Assembly (NCBI GenBank): GCA_963971425.1
Contig: OZ020514.1
Location: 15,195,218-15,259,217 of the forward strand
DNA from: Bryoerythrophyllum caledonicum
Taxonomy: Eukaryota; Streptophyta; Bryopsida; Pottiales; Pottiaceae
DNA length: 64,000 bases
Reading direction: 5' to 3'
The notes under the pieces are model-generated. The model was not told the DNA's origin and did not search any database. It worked only from the letters and a program-made list of their open reading frames with translations. The translations under genes were made by a program, and so were the position numbers. Shown here in pieces: positions 10,740 through 23,239 of the stretch. The number at the start of each line of letters is the position of its first letter. The stretch's first letter is position 1.

Positions 10740-13700
10740 AAAACGATAAGAAGGAATCCGAGCATCACTGGCCAAATTTCGGTCTCAGTAGGATATCACC
10801 AGGATCACAATCTAACGGTCAGAACCGTAACCGGATTTAACAGCCATCATCGGCCGTGGGTTCGAATTTGGGTAATGATTACCGGACTAGGAATAAATAG
10901 TTAATCCGAGGGTTCTTCCTCTCATCTTTCCTAGTGAGTTTGGGGTTGGTTAGCGGCAAGCAAGCGAGCGTGGGCAGCCGAGGGTCGTGTGTGTGAGCGT
11001 TGTAAATTATTAGTGCTGTCTTTGCGGATTAGGGTTTGAGTGCGGATTCCTTTGCAGATCTCTTGGGAAGAATCCGGATCCGAATCCAGTCGAGAGTGTT
11101 GCAATGATGTTGAGGAAGGCGACCAGCAGCAGGGCGATGACCGAATTGACCGTGAACCTCCGGAATGTAGTTCCAATGATTCGCGACTCCGAGAGCGGCC
11201 GAAAGGCGTTGGATGTGGACTTGAAGAGGATGGGGTGTTTTGGATTTCGGGAGCAGCCATGGGGTTTCAGAGACAACACAATGGTCTAGGAGCTGCTAGA
11301 TGGAGTCTCTATCAAGTTTGATGGCACCATCCGGGGAAGGCCGGAGATATAGACTACAACGATGTGGAGCAAAGTTTACGGGTTTCCGACGCGGGGAGAA
11401 AGTATGTGCTCACGCCAGGGGTCTTTCATTGATGGGAAGTTTTTGTGGAAGGTAGTCCGAAGGACGGCCTGATGGTGGCGGACTGTAAGGATCCGAAGGC
11501 GCGGGAGGTGATGGAGTTTCTACTCTTGATCATGTATCCGGATCGGCCTTTGAAGACCACCACAATGTTGACCAACACGATCTAGGGAGCGTACACCGAC
11601 GAGCGTAAGGTAGCGTGGGAAGACATCATAGGAGAACTGGTAAGTAAGTTCTTAACCAGATTGGGGAAGGTGCGACCTACCCTAATCTCTCCATTCCTAT
11701 ACCACATGTACGAGCACGAGGATTTTTTGCGCAACAACAAGAAGACCGCCTACGAGACGGCCAAGGTGCTAGCAAGCTACGGTTGGGAGGATGCAAAACC
11801 GGATCCGGATTCTAAACAAGAACCGGATTCGGATTTGGACTCGGATTCCTCCGATGGCAACGTCCAACCGACGACAGCCAACCCAAGGAAGAAGAGGAAG
11901 CAGACAAAGAGGAGCAACACGACTCCTCCGATTTGCCGGAAGAAGGTTAGCAAGGAGAAGGACGAGGAGGATCCTTTCAACATGATCGCGGAAGGATACA
12001 AGAAGACTAAGGAGACTTACAAGCGGATTGAGGTCATCTTGGCCGAGGCGTGCCAATTTACGGGTGACGTGGGAGCAGACGTACTTTGTGGACATCTGGA
12101 GCGGAACCTGCAACCCCGGTACGTGTAGGAGCTGGAGGCTCGGCTCATCTCCCTAGAGAACAGGAATCGGAAGATGAAGACGGCCATGAACCAGAAAGAG
12201 GTGGAGCTGGCTATAGCGATGGGTAAGGCAAACGATTCCGCAATTGCTCTCACCCATGAGACAAAATTTGTGCAGCAGCCAGGTGATGTGTTGCTGAAGG
12301 CGGGGTTGTTCGACGCTAGATTCACCAAGGCCCGGAAGCTTGATGGTCCGGTGGCAAAGAAGCTTGTCGAAGTGTTGGTGGAGTACCACTCCAAGATGGA
12401 GAAGGTGCTGGAGTAGTGTCGGAAGATTCACGCAGGGATCTTCCGGGATGTTGGGAAAGGTAAGCGGAAGGTGTCTCTCGACTCCGAGCCAACGGAGACG
12501 CTTCTGGTTGTGCTTGCGGTTTCGGATCCGAAAGTCGGATTCCAAACTCCTGGTTAGGAACTGAAGAAGCGGAAGAGCGAGCTCCCTCCGCTATCTCAGC
12601 TGAAGACAAAGGTTTGGCAAAAGAAGGCGAGCAAGGTGGAGATTGACACTTTGGACTCGCGAGTTTCCAAGAGGCGGACCGTGTCCGTTTCCGAGAAGGT
12701 TTCCCCCATGTGGCAGACCTCGTTTGCTTTGCGGACCATCACTCATGAGGCGGAGGAGAGAACACCTACAAGCCAACGGATCAAGGTTCAAAAGCTGGAA
12801 GACAAGATTGAAGAGGAAGAACCGGCTTCACCCCAAGTCGGAACGTCAGCGGTGAAGCTTTCAGACTCTTCGGAGGAAGACAAAGGTCAAGACGAGGAAG
12901 ACAAGAAGTAGAATGACCTCCCCTGCCTTATATGTAGGAAACTAGCCATAGGAGGTTAGGAAGTCTAGTGGTAGGGTTAAACGGTCACAGCGGTGACCTG
13001 ATAGTTAGGGTTTTACCCGAAACCGGAAGTAGTTCCGTGAAAGGTGGATTGGATCCGTAACTTTCGGATCTGGTCGGGGTTAGTCAGGAAGTGGCGGACA
13101 AGTTATCAGGACCCATTTTGATTGTGGGTTCTGGGTTTTGTGTTTTGCTTCCAAAGGAAGGGTACTTAGTGGTTAGTCACGAGGCTGTTAGGGTCTTGTT
13201 AGTTGACGTGATTGTGGGAGCTTGAGGAGATTACGAACCCAAGTAACTTTGGGTTTTGGTGTGTAGGTCGAACGCCTTGCATAGTCGCCGCTGCAGCTAG
13301 AATCCGGTTCTCGTTATATTAGTGTTAGGAAGAGGGTTTGCAAGCACCCAACTACGGGTATTGTTCCTAAAGTTGTATGAGATGCGTTGCCCATTTTTAA
13401 TGTTAAGTTTGTGTCCTTCCATCTTGAAACCTATCTATCCCTTTTTGTGTGAGCTCCAAAGTGGTCTTTGTCACGGATGTATCCCATTCCAAATGCTTGC
13501 CTAACCTTTGCGAAGCCTGGATTGTGGTGGAAAGGAAAAGGTGAAGAACCCGGGTTTCTCTAGGATTTTGCAAGAAGGTTAGAAACCGTAACTCTTCACA
13601 ACCGGATCCAGATTCTCTAGGATTCCCGTCATTGTAGTAAGCAAAGGGTCGGAATACGTCTTGCGTGCAGGGCTGTTTGGTAGCATCCCTGTAGTTGTGA

Positions 13701-13860
13701 AGAGGTAGACACCATCCTAGTGCGCGTGTTTGTCATATGTAGAGAATGTTAGGATTGGTAGTGGAGTCTTTCGCCACTCTAATCTACAAGGGGAGAGTTT
13801 TGCACACCGTCCCTTTCCAAATAGGACGCGTCCTTCGATAGCTAGTGTCATGAGGGAAAA
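10740..13860 (+). mobile_element. Fossil gag-like-only retroelement, copy A
   Basis: This is a degenerate element with a leader (10,740-11,100), a gag-like coding region (about 11,100-12,910) and a long 3' untranslated part (12,911-13,860). The encoded parts recall the better kept copy C at 27.6-29.7 kb. They share an N-terminal LKRMGCFGF-like motif, a central helical region read as ISPFLYHMYEHEDFLRNN, an acidic Asp/Ser/Pro-rich linker, a Lys/Arg-rich stretch, and a charged coiled-coil-like C-terminus. No reverse transcriptase or integrase is present, so copies depended on another element for movement. It is clearly broken, with many breaks, and divergent enough from copies B and C to be a separate, older subfamily. 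Its terminal repeats were not resolved. Confidence 0.6.
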
Positions 13861-14150
13861 CTAGAGCTTATTTTTGTCGAGTATGATTTGATATTCCCGG
13901 ATCCGGATACAAAATTGGAAACGGGAAAGTAAGGAAAGGCAATCCGGATAACCAAAAAAGGTGAGGTAATCGGATTGGGCTTGATTGGATAAGAAGAATA
14001 AGTGGAAGTGTAGGAACGAGTCAGAATTGGATTGTCCTAACCTAGCTAACTTCACCTGAATCCTTGGAACAATACACGAGTCACCAGTTGGGGTGTTTTG
14101 GTCACTTAAAACACTCAAGGGGATGCGCTTGCAACAACCGTGTTCCGATA
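13820..14150 (-). repeat. Solo or orphan LTR, minus orientation
   Basis: The reverse complement of this stretch matches the LTR at 19,145-19,481 along most of its length, from TATCGGAACACGG at the start to AGCTATCGAAGG near the end. The two copies face each other across 14,150-19,145. The left boundary is approximate. It is not the expected orientation for the end of copy A. Confidence 0.75.
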
Positions 14151-14719
14151 GTATAGACAATGAAGCGGCAAAGTTAACAAGGAATACGTGGGCCCTTGTC
14201 ACAGCTCTCACAACCATCTTTTTAGACCGGCAACTAGTGTTGCTGAGAACGCATCGCACGAGGCTTCTCGGGCAAGCTTCAAGACATCAGGTGGCAATTG
14301 AAGCCAGTCTTGAAGCTAGAACAACAAAAACAATTGATGTCGTTTCTAAAAGAGTCATTAGATTGCAATGTTTTAATTGCCAAGCATGCTAGGTAATTAG
14401 AAGTAAGATATATTTTGTGTCCTTTGCTGTCCATTCAGGTCAAGGTTCCCTAACCTATTCATTAACGAGCCTTTGTTGACTCTCATCTGATCAACAAAAA
14501 ATCAACGCGCAATTTGCATTGCAAATCCCTTGCCATGGAGCAGTGTGATGGTGCAAAGTTTTCCGTGTTGGTGAATAGCCGCCATCATTGCATCTACTAG
14601 ACTCCCCTATTTTGCGGAGAGTCCACCTTGAGTATCAACAACAAGCAAGGGTCAAGGCATATTTCTAACTTGCCCTCCCAAGCTCGCACTGAAAGGTCTT
14701 GCATCCTACCTAAGAAGCC

Positions 14720-17340
14720 TCAAATTGTGCGCCAACGGGTGGTTGACATTGTTGGACTGAACAACCACTCCTTCTTCATGTTATTAGAGAAGTGAAGCTT
14801 CTGACCCGCCCCATGTATATGAGATCCCGACCACACAATGGAGACAACCTTTTCTTGTTGGAACAAACTGGGGAGTAAAAACTTCAAGTGGAGACATTGC
14901 CGCGACAAATGCGGCGGGAGTTTGCAATAGAATGATGTCATCTTCATCAAAACTTTGCACCATTCTTCCTGTGTGCAAGACTGGTGGCACCGGAGATGTC
15001 ACCTCGTTGTCTTTGCCTTCAATTCCTCCTCTTTGAATGTTGCTAGGAACAACAACAAGCACGAATGTAGCGTTGAATTGCTAGTGTTGGGCAAGTGCCG
15101 GTTTACTAGGTCGTAGTTGTCATCTTCTTCATTGATCAGAATCTTGTCAGCGATGTCCTCTTGAAGAGGTCTGCCTTGAGTAGGTGCATCATCGAACATC
15201 GCTCTATTCTTGTCATCAGTTGATTTGCCATCACCATCCGAGTCCGCCGTCTACAGTTTATTGTTCATTCTATACGACTCCACTTGTTTGTTGTTCTTGA
15301 GCCAAAACCTATCCCTTTGTAGCTTGGAGTTGGAGTACACAAAGATAAAGTCCTCCACTTATGCATAGTGCAATTGGTTCCTACTCTTATGGTGCAGAAT
15401 AGAGTAGTGGTTCCAATTACACTCGCAAGAGGAAGAAGACACCACTTGCACCAGCACAAATGAGCTAGGTTCGGTAAATGCTTTCCACGGTAGCCTAGTT
15501 GGTCCCACTAAACATGTGGGGCAATCTCCAGGCTATTGTTTTCCTACCCAGTATTATACGGATCAACCTTGTATTGTACGCATAGAACTCACAAAGCAAC
15601 CCACCGAGCACATCAGTCTTGCCAGCTGCATGACTCTCAAAGGCTCAAAGCATCACAATCCTCGCATTGCAGTTGCTATGGAGTTTCCTGTCATTGATGA
15701 GGTATGGGTTGAATCGAGCCTCCATGTAGACCAGGTTGGTGCCTAGCTGAGACCATTGTATCACAAGATGCTCTTCCATGTGGTTTGCTATAGAGGAGGG
15801 CAACAACACCGATTTGATTTGAAGTGATTGCACGTGCTTCTCAAGGTTTGTCATGATGACGTGCACCTTGACCATGCAAGGGCTCTTCTTGTCAAAATCC
15901 CTCAAGGTGGGGACAATCAATTTGACGAGCTCAAAAAAGTTGTGGCATGCTCCCTAGAACTACTCACATTGCACGGCTTTTTTCTTGTTCCTCGCCTTTT
16001 CACGGTGGTTGAACTTCTTCATGCTCCCTATGTCTTGATATACTCGTCCAACTTTGAATCGACAAGTGTAAGCTCGAGTGCCTTCCTAACCTTCAACAAA
16101 CGATCAATCATGAGATAGTTTGTGGCAAAGTGTGTGGCACTTGATTTTATTCGAGCAAGGTTTTTCTCGAGGAAGTGGAAGATTTGCCAGAGGTATATGC
16201 CGCTTCTTCACAAAGTCCACAATAGTCATTGCTTTGCTCACAATTTTCCCGGCTTAGGCTTGCTTTCCCCAATCATATATAAGTAGGTTCATCATATGGG
16301 CCCTGCACCATTGGAAATATATGTGGGGGTACTTCTCTTGCACCTTTTTTATCGCCTATTTCATCACGGCAACGTTGTCGATGCAGATTTGTTTGACATT
16401 GGTATGACCCACAACCTCATCATACTTTATTTTGATGCTTGCCACATACTTGTGGTTCTTAAATTCCTCGGAGGTGTCTACGGTCGTAAAGAACTTCTCT
16501 CTAGCAGAGCACATCTACGTGATATTTATTAATAGCCGGTTGATCACAATGCTCCATCTATTTATAGAAATGGTGCAACCAAAACTGTGGATAAAAGAAC
16601 TCATCTTTAACTTCATGTCATAAGAGAGTTCGTTCTCTTCTCATCTAGTAGTTGTTTTTGGAGATCGTTGTATGACAGAGGGAGGTATCGGCTATGTAGG
16701 TCATTTGTTTCCTTGACTGCCGCTCTAAAACTTGTAGACCGTGCCTCTACAAATAGAATGTTCTGCTCGCACAAGAAAGACGCCCATGCGTGGTCCACCT
16801 TCTTTTTCTTAGCCTTGGCAAAGCCGTGTTCCAATGCGGCTTGTTGTAGAGACTGGTTCCCAACATTTGTGGGTCTGCTATAGCGAAGGTCCGATTTGGA
16901 AAGCGCCAAGGTCGCTTTTTCAAATTGATTAAGAGAAGCTCCAAACAAATCCACTTCAATAGAGGACGGTGTGCCAAAGCAAGTCAAATTTGGTAGGGAG
17001 GCGCTACTTTCTAGCGCTTCAAATCGTAAAACCTCTAACAAAAAGGCAGGTCGATGCGGCACCTTCTATCGGTAGTTGATGAATGCACAATGGATGAGCA
17101 TGATGGCAACCAATATTTTGCAGGTGGCAACACCAACAGCCGTGCCGTTGGAGATATATCCAAGGTGGCCAAACATCCTTGCCGACTTGTCCGCAAAGAC
17201 ATGGACGCAAAGCTTGCAACAAACTCTTGACCAATCCAGTTCATTGTACCATGCCTTCAACTCCGCCCACATTTCTTCAAATGCCTCAAGAAACACATGC
17301 GTAGTGCAAGGATGGTAGACACTAGCTCGCAACTCAATTA
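14720..17340 (-). mobile_element. Decayed hAT-family transposase (DUF659 type)
   Basis: The minus strand encodes recognisable hAT transposase blocks in order. 17,062-16,620 holds a DUF659-type start with KKVDHAWASFLCEQNILF and YLPLSYNDLQKQLLDEKR. 16,620-16,200 holds the catalytic region, with TVDTSEEFKNHKY, VKQICIDNVAVM and IYFQWCRAHMMNLLIYDWG matching the D..S, V..DNA and C..H-LNL motifs. 15,920-15,645 matches the later RDFDKKSP and ARFNPYL blocks. 15,460-15,265 carries the dimerisation region (CNWNHYSILHHKSRNQL). In-frame stops include TAG at 16,517-16,515 and 16,358-16,356, both consistent with CAG-to-TAG. Frameshifts separate the later blocks. A BED finger and terminal inverted repeats were not found, so the ends are approximate. 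It is inactive. Confidence 0.8.
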
Positions 17341-17819
17341 GACTACACTTTTGACACTCCCACCACTAGCAAGAAAAATGCAACAAACATCCAAAGACAC
17401 AACATCACCCACCTCCTCAACACAGCTTTAGACACAACTTTCCAAGAGGCAAATTGAACCTTCTAAAGCCAAAGGCAATCAAGGGAGTGGTTTAAAAGGA
17501 CTCTGGGAGCCCATTAAATTGCACTACCCTCTCCTGAATGTAAGGAACATGTGGTATGGGATATCCCAAATATAGCATGAGTGCCACATGCCTACATAGA
17601 CAGGTGGGAGAAATCAATGAATACTCACAAGCTGATGGCCGGGGCAACCGCACAGGGACCAGGCCAAGACTGCGGGGACAAGCGGTACAAGAGGTAAAAA
17701 AGTTTTAATTTTTTTCCCTATAAGTTAAAAACGCCCTGCAAAGCTTTTATCTAGACGCCCTATTCAAACAACCTAGGCCTAGGAATAGGATCTGATACTA
17801 GAGCAGCTCGCAAGAGAAC
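17341..17819. other. Stretch without a recognised gene
   Basis: Probably the 5' end of the hAT element and its flank; no terminal repeat was identified. Confidence 0.4.
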
Positions 17820-17839
17820 TTGACCAAGTCAACTCTAGA

Positions 17840-17967
17840 AAGACTTTATTTTCTTTCCTTCTTTTATTTTTATTTTTATTTATTTTTCTCTTTTTTCTTT
17901 TTTTCTTTCCTTCTTTTGTTCTTTCTTTCATTTTTTTGTTCTTTCGTTCCTCCTTTCCGTCTTTCCT

Positions 17968-18027
<60 letters not shown>

Positions 18028-18063
18028 TCAATCTTTCATTCTTTCATTCTTTCATTCTTTCAT

Positions 18064-18107
<44 letters not shown>

Positions 18108-18113
18108 TTGTCA
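17840..18113. repeat. (CTTT)n microsatellite and pyrimidine tract
   Basis: Nearly pure CTTT repeats run from about 17,960 to 18,113, preceded by a T/C-rich tract. The Ser/Phe/Leu reading frames across it are artefacts. Confidence 0.95.
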
Positions 18114-18579
18114 TGTAAAAAATGATCGATAATCAACAACAAATTTAGAGTCCTAACCAACATCAAATAAACAAAAATACATACTAAAATAAATAAACGT
18201 ACTACATCCTAAAGTGCCCCCCGTAGCAGATAAATAGACCCTTTATCTGGCTAGGACCAAACAACACTAGAAAGATTTAATGCCATGGTGATGTCGCTGC
18301 AACAATTATACACATCCAGTCAAAGATTTTGCCTGTTGCCAAATTAATAAGCATATGAAGAAGTAAATAAAGGAGGGTAGACCGGGTGCGATGTGAGTTC
18401 CATCTATAGTTACCTTAGGCACCTTTCTTGCCAATCCCTTGGTCGATCTCTACAATGTCTATCCGTGAAAGGAAAATTTGGAACTCCAACTACATGGTCG
18501 CGCACCACTCCAAGACAAGTCCACAAGGATTTCAAGCCGTTTCATTAAGTGAAACATGGCTTAAAGACCTCCTACAATG

Positions 18580-18990
18580 AGGTTTAGTCAAATCCTTGAA
18601 CGGTAATGTATAAAGAGGTTGCGTCAAGCAAGCCATATGCCAACTACGCTAGCAATGGTCACAAACCAACGTGGTAGCGGCGCCCTTCTTCCAACCACAT
18701 ACAAAATACGGAAGGCCGTCTGGCACAACTGCCAACTCAGGACGAACAAAGCCGTCCATGGATAAATAATAGAGAGCACAATTCTTAGAGTGCTTCCGAC
18801 ACTCTCGGCCATCCTTGCCTTTCACCAACAAAATGCTACTAGGCAACACATCCTTCACGCAAAGATAAGTCACCATCCCATGATGTCCAACAAGAGGCGT
18901 CCGTATCACAACCCCCATGCCACCTGGCACCAGATAGATCCACCTTAAAATGACTTGGATTGCAAGATAGACCATCCACATCCCAGTTCA
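18580..18990 (-). pseudogene. PHD-finger-like gene fragment
   Basis: The minus strand reads VRPELAVVPDGLPYFVC, then GAATTLVCDHC and RSWHMACL, which fits the second half of a PHD zinc finger (C-x2-C then W/H-x2-C), followed by LTQPLYTLPFKDL. PHD fingers read histone H3 tails in chromatin proteins. A TAG lies between DHC and RSWH near 18,655, where CAG-to-TAG would restore a Gln. Only one to two exons' worth is visible and no start, end or partner domain is seen. It may be a processed or captured gene fragment beside retroelement LTRs. Confidence 0.55.
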
Positions 18991-18999
18991 TGATGTCAG

Positions 19000-19130
19000 T
19001 GTCGGAACACGTTTGTAACAGGTGCACCCACTTGAGCGTTTTTAACATCCAAAAACACCCAAGAAGTGACTCGTGTATCGTTCCAAGGATTCAAGTGAAG
19101 TTAACCAGTTTTTAGGATGATCCGATTATT
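19000..19130 (+). repeat. Partial LTR, tandem to the next LTR
   Basis: TGTCGGAACAC at 19,000 starts a copy of the first ~115 bp of the LTR at 19,145, including GACTCGTGTATCGTTCC. This makes a head-to-tail LTR fragment pair. Confidence 0.8.
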
Positions 19131-19144
19131 CACTCCTATCTTTT

Positions 19145-19481
19145 TGTCGGAACACGGTTGTTGCAAGTGCGTCTCCTTGAGTGTTTTAAGTGACCAAAAC
19201 ACCCCAAGTGGTGACTCGTGTATCGTTCCAAGGATTCAAGTGAAGCTAGCTAGGTTAGAAAAATCTGGTTATCACTCCTTCCTGAACTTCCTCTTATTCT
19301 TCTTATTCAATCAGGCCCAATCCGGTTACCTCACCATTTTGGTTTCCGGATTGCCTCTTTTTACTTCAATGTTTCCGATTTTGCACCCGGATCCGGAAAT
19401 ATCAAACCACACATACAGTAATCTGCTCTAATTTTTCTTCATGATGTAAGCTATCGGAGGTTGTCGAAATCCGTTCCTACA
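19145..19481 (+). repeat. 5' LTR of fossil copy B
   Basis: 337 bp starting TGTCGGAACAC and ending CCTACA. It is followed at once by TGGTGCCGGAAG, a plausible primer-binding site starting with TGG. The inverted relative lies at 13,820-14,150. Confidence 0.7.
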
Positions 19482-20558
19482 TGGTGCCGGAAGTTAATAT
19501 AAAAATCCGGCAAAAACAAAAAAATTGGTTAAGGAGTTATGGTAGTTTGTGCTAGAATAAAACTTATAGTCCGTTTGTAAGACTAAAGACGGGCGAACTC
19601 GGTTCAAATCTCTAATCAATCCAAAAGCTGCTAAAACGGACAGCCGGAGTAGTTGGCAGAACTCCGGAAAAGACTGTTATCCGGAGATGTTTAGGATGCA
19701 AGTGTCATCATTAGCCGTACGAACGGCCAGCTACAATAGCCCAGGGCGTGAGGGAAAACTCTTTCTTTTCCTGTCTTCTTCGCGTCTTGCGGTTTTGCTC
19801 CAACGCTCTCTCTCTTTCTCTCTCTCTCTCCCATTCTTCTAACCGCTGGCCATTAGGGTTTGTTGGTTTAGACGGTTGAAACAGACATGTGTTCGTTAGG
19901 GAGGGTTTTAGTGAGAACGGTGCGTGTAAGGACAACATCAAGAGAAAGTGAGGAAGTAGGTAGACCTGATGAAGACGGTCCCCATGGCTAAGAAGAAGAG
20001 GGCTGACAGAGATGGGCGCGAGAAGCAAGACGAAGAGTCCGCCGCTACGCTTTCGCCCTTGACAAGAGTGCTGCTAGAAATCCCCACAGACCCAGACGAC
20101 TACAACCTCCCGAAGGAGAGTTTGAAGACCATGCGCTGTGACGGATTTCTCGAAGTCGCCTCGGACATCCGGGAGGACGCATACGTCCGGGAGCTGACAG
20201 GCACTTCGGACCACATGTTCAAAGGGTTGTTGCGGACCCATCCGGAACTCTGGGGAGTTCCGGAATGGATACACGCATATGACTTCCGGGCCGGCCGCAC
20301 CAAGGTGGTGGAACGACGAGACAAATTCCTAGAGGAGGAGTTCGAGGGAAAAGCCGACCTGAAGGAGAAATACAGCTTCTAGGATCTGAAGCATCATGAT
20401 GCCAAACTGGTGCTAGGGTTTCTAAACCCTATCTTCTATCCGGAGAAGCCAAAGAGGTTAGTGGCGAAATGGGCGTACACTTTCCTTGGAGCACTCTAGT
20501 GAAAGATTCTAGTGGACTAGGGAACGCTCATGAGCAAAATGATCAACCGGCTGGTGGC
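19482..20558 (+). mobile_element. Fossil gag-like-only retroelement, copy B (5' part)
   Basis: Leader (19,482-19,968) and the first part of a gag-like coding region (from 19,969). They align closely with copy C (leader 27,118-27,620, coding from 27,621): both start MK-VPMAKKKR, share WGVPEW and RTKVVERRD, and follow with LVLEFLNPIF-like sequence. The match to copy C stops at 20,558, where unrelated Tat/Athila-type sequence starts with TG. Another element therefore appears to have been inserted into it. Broken in several places. Confidence 0.75.
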
Positions 20559-21565
20559 TGTCGTAGTCTAGTGGTTCGTTATTCTCAAAATTAACCGAAA
20601 TTAACCTTAAGCAAGCCCACCTTACCAGATCATTTCCAGGGATTTTTATCGTGCATCAAACTCTTTAAATCTTAACAACAAATCACACATGATACCTCGG
20701 CACATCCCGGAGGATGGCTTCCCCGATACCTTAGTAACCGGTAACAAGTAACCATATGTGTTTCAGTTAAACTCTGTTGAGCGTCAGAGTAGATTTCCGG
20801 TAAGTTTTTACAGTGCCCGGAAAGTCACTGCCCTTCGTTCTCGCAGTCTAGAGGCCACAATATCCACAATCTAACCCTACACCTTGAAAGAGTTATAAAG
20901 GTCGCAGCCGGTTCACCGGTCTTCACAATCTACCGGGAACTTGTCCCGGTAAACCGGTCACGCAAGCCCGGGTTCCAACTACAACCACACCCAATGAATC
21001 AAACCAAGAAGATACAAGACTCACAACAAGTTAGTACTAAGCAAATCATATGAGCAAAACAACCTTCCACGGGGATTGTCGGAACTCATCCATTGCAAGG
21101 GTAATAATCCCGGTATTCTCCGGACTCAGTCTTAGCCGGGATGTCTCCCGATGTACCGAGAGAAGGGGGATGTCACCCCCTACTCCCCACCAATCCGAAC
21201 ACTTCCCACTTAAGGGAGGCTATCATAAATAGCTGTGGGCTTCCCGGATCCCATCCGCTAAAGCAACTCTTCCCGGTCCCACCGGTGAAAAGTCTAGAGC
21301 ACAAGTCCCGGACCTCATTCTACCTATCTAACCCGGATATCCTAGCCCCTCGGGATGTCTCTACTCACACTCAATCACTTAACACACAACAAGTCACAAC
21401 CTTGCACACCTAGCAAAGACACACTAGGAGGACTCAACTCTCTCCCGGTCCACTCACACAAGCTCAACAAAGACTCTAGACACAAGCAATGAAGGCAAGA
21501 CACGAGGAGATCAACAAAGAGAAGAGTACATAACACAAGAGCCCAAGGCCCTTAAGTACACAAAG

Positions 21566-21752
21566 GCCACTAGCTACCCTCCAAAACTAGATCCCCAAAA
21601 GGTGGAAATGGCATCTAAAGAGTGCACTAAAGTCAATAGCTACACTCCAAAACTAGACCGCAAAAGGACAAAACGGCATCTAGGAGGTGCACTAAAGTCA
21701 ATAGCTACCCTCTAAAACTAGCTCCACTAAAAGACAAAACGGCATCTAGATC
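21566..21752. repeat. Three-copy tandem repeat of about 69 bp
   Basis: Three units share CTAAAGTCAATAGCTAC, CTCCAAAACTAGA and AAAACGGCATCTAG in the same order. Confidence 0.8.
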
Positions 21753-21783
21753 CTAAAATCAAGGGTAGCCTAGTCATCGGCGG

Positions 21784-21836
21784 ATTACCGGTAGACCGGT
21801 AAACTGGAAGACCGGTAAACCGGAGGACTCCCGGTC
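21784..21836. repeat. Short ACCGGTAAACCGG-type tandem repeat
   Basis: Four imperfect units of (T)ACCGGTAGACCGG / TAAACCGG. The many CCGG sites make this stretch locally palindromic. Confidence 0.65.
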
Positions 21837-22114
21837 CGGCGGTCCCGGGACTGGTGAACCTTTTCCTAACAAAAATAAGTAGCCGGAGAAACCACTCAAG
21901 TGGTAGTGATCGGGTGCGCAATGGGGCCCCATCGACATCACTACTCTCACCCTAGTATGTAATTCTAGCAACTTAAAACAACATCTCACCAACTGGTGAG
22001 GTAAATCAACACATAACATATAACAAAAATTCAACCGGAAGACTCTTCCGATCGAGACATGTAGGGATTGGCACTACGTCTGGAAGTACCCACATGGTCA
22101 AGAGAATCCCCCGG

Positions 22115-22236
22115 GAGGTCGGATGTCTCAACCGGGAGGTCTACCAGTGGATTGGGAATATCCATCGGGAGGTCTACCGGTGGATTGGGAATATCCATCG
22201 GGAGGTCCACCGATGGAGTGGCGGTATCCACCGGAA
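22115..22236. repeat. 33-bp minisatellite
   Basis: Three to four units of 33 bp share GGGAGGTCTACCGGTGG and ATTGGGAATATCCATC. On the minus strand they read as a Pro/Val/Asp repeat, but I see no supporting gene structure. Confidence 0.8.
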
Positions 22237-23239
22237 GGTTGGGTGTATCTATAGATACATGCGGAGTCTCTTTAAGCTCGATTAGTATGGCCGCAGAGGA
22301 CTCCACCAAGGACTCCGGGGTTGAGGAAGGTAGGTCTACCGGTTCCTTCCCGGTAGAAGTTACCGGGAGGCTTCTTTTTCTCTCATAGACCTTCAAGTCC
22401 CACTCCTTGGAGAATGGGAAATCCACCTTTCACCGGAGAGCCATGTAGTCCCGGGCGGACAAATTCCTCAAAATGCCTGTACTTCCACCAATCTCCCTAT
22501 TAACTTGTCACAAACTCCGGTCCGGCCCGGAAACACAAGTCTACCGGTCAGCCAGTAGACAACTCCGGAACACTTTACTAGAGTATGTGGATATGGGTGT
22601 CTCACACATTTAGCAACATACTAACAACACAAGGTCACATATAATGATAACGAGGAGAGGACTTTGGAGACAAGGATTTAGAAAGAGGTTCTTCCCAGTT
22701 GACCAGGAAGAACGGGAAAAAGATAGGAATTGTGGGCAAGATCTAAAATGAAAGGAGGAGGGAGACAATCCAAGATAACAACTCGCCACAAGGCTAGGAC
22801 AACAACTACACATGTAAACAACACAATGACGTCTAGATGAAGTCCCCGGGGGACTTTTTCTCTAGACCGGGGAGGATGTTACCGGGGAGTCACTCCAGTA
22901 GACAAGAGAGGAAAAGACTCACACATAAGAATTATGCACAAACAAAAGAAACCCAATATGGATAAGAATCACCTTGTTGTTGCACCCGCAATCTCCTTTC
23001 TTAGTCTCTTTTATCTTCTCGCTTTGGCCACAAATCTCCTCTACCTCCGCAAACCCTAAAATCTCCACCAAACCCTAGCTCGCTCACCTCTTCCACCAAA
23101 GCCTAGTACTCACACTTCTTCCACCAAAGCCTAGCCCGCGCACCTCTTCTTTAAACCTCTTGCGCTACCTCCTCTTCTTGAGACCCTAGTTGCATCTCCT
23201 TCTTTGCACTTCTTCAACTACTTCTTCAAACCCCAACTC

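Noticed and set aside
17820-18125. Plus-strand Ser/Phe/Leu-rich reading frames
   Set aside because: They are translations of the (CTTT)n tract.
22031-22426. Minus-strand Pro/Val/Asp repeat protein
   Set aside because: It is produced by the 33-bp minisatellite within non-coding retroelement sequence.
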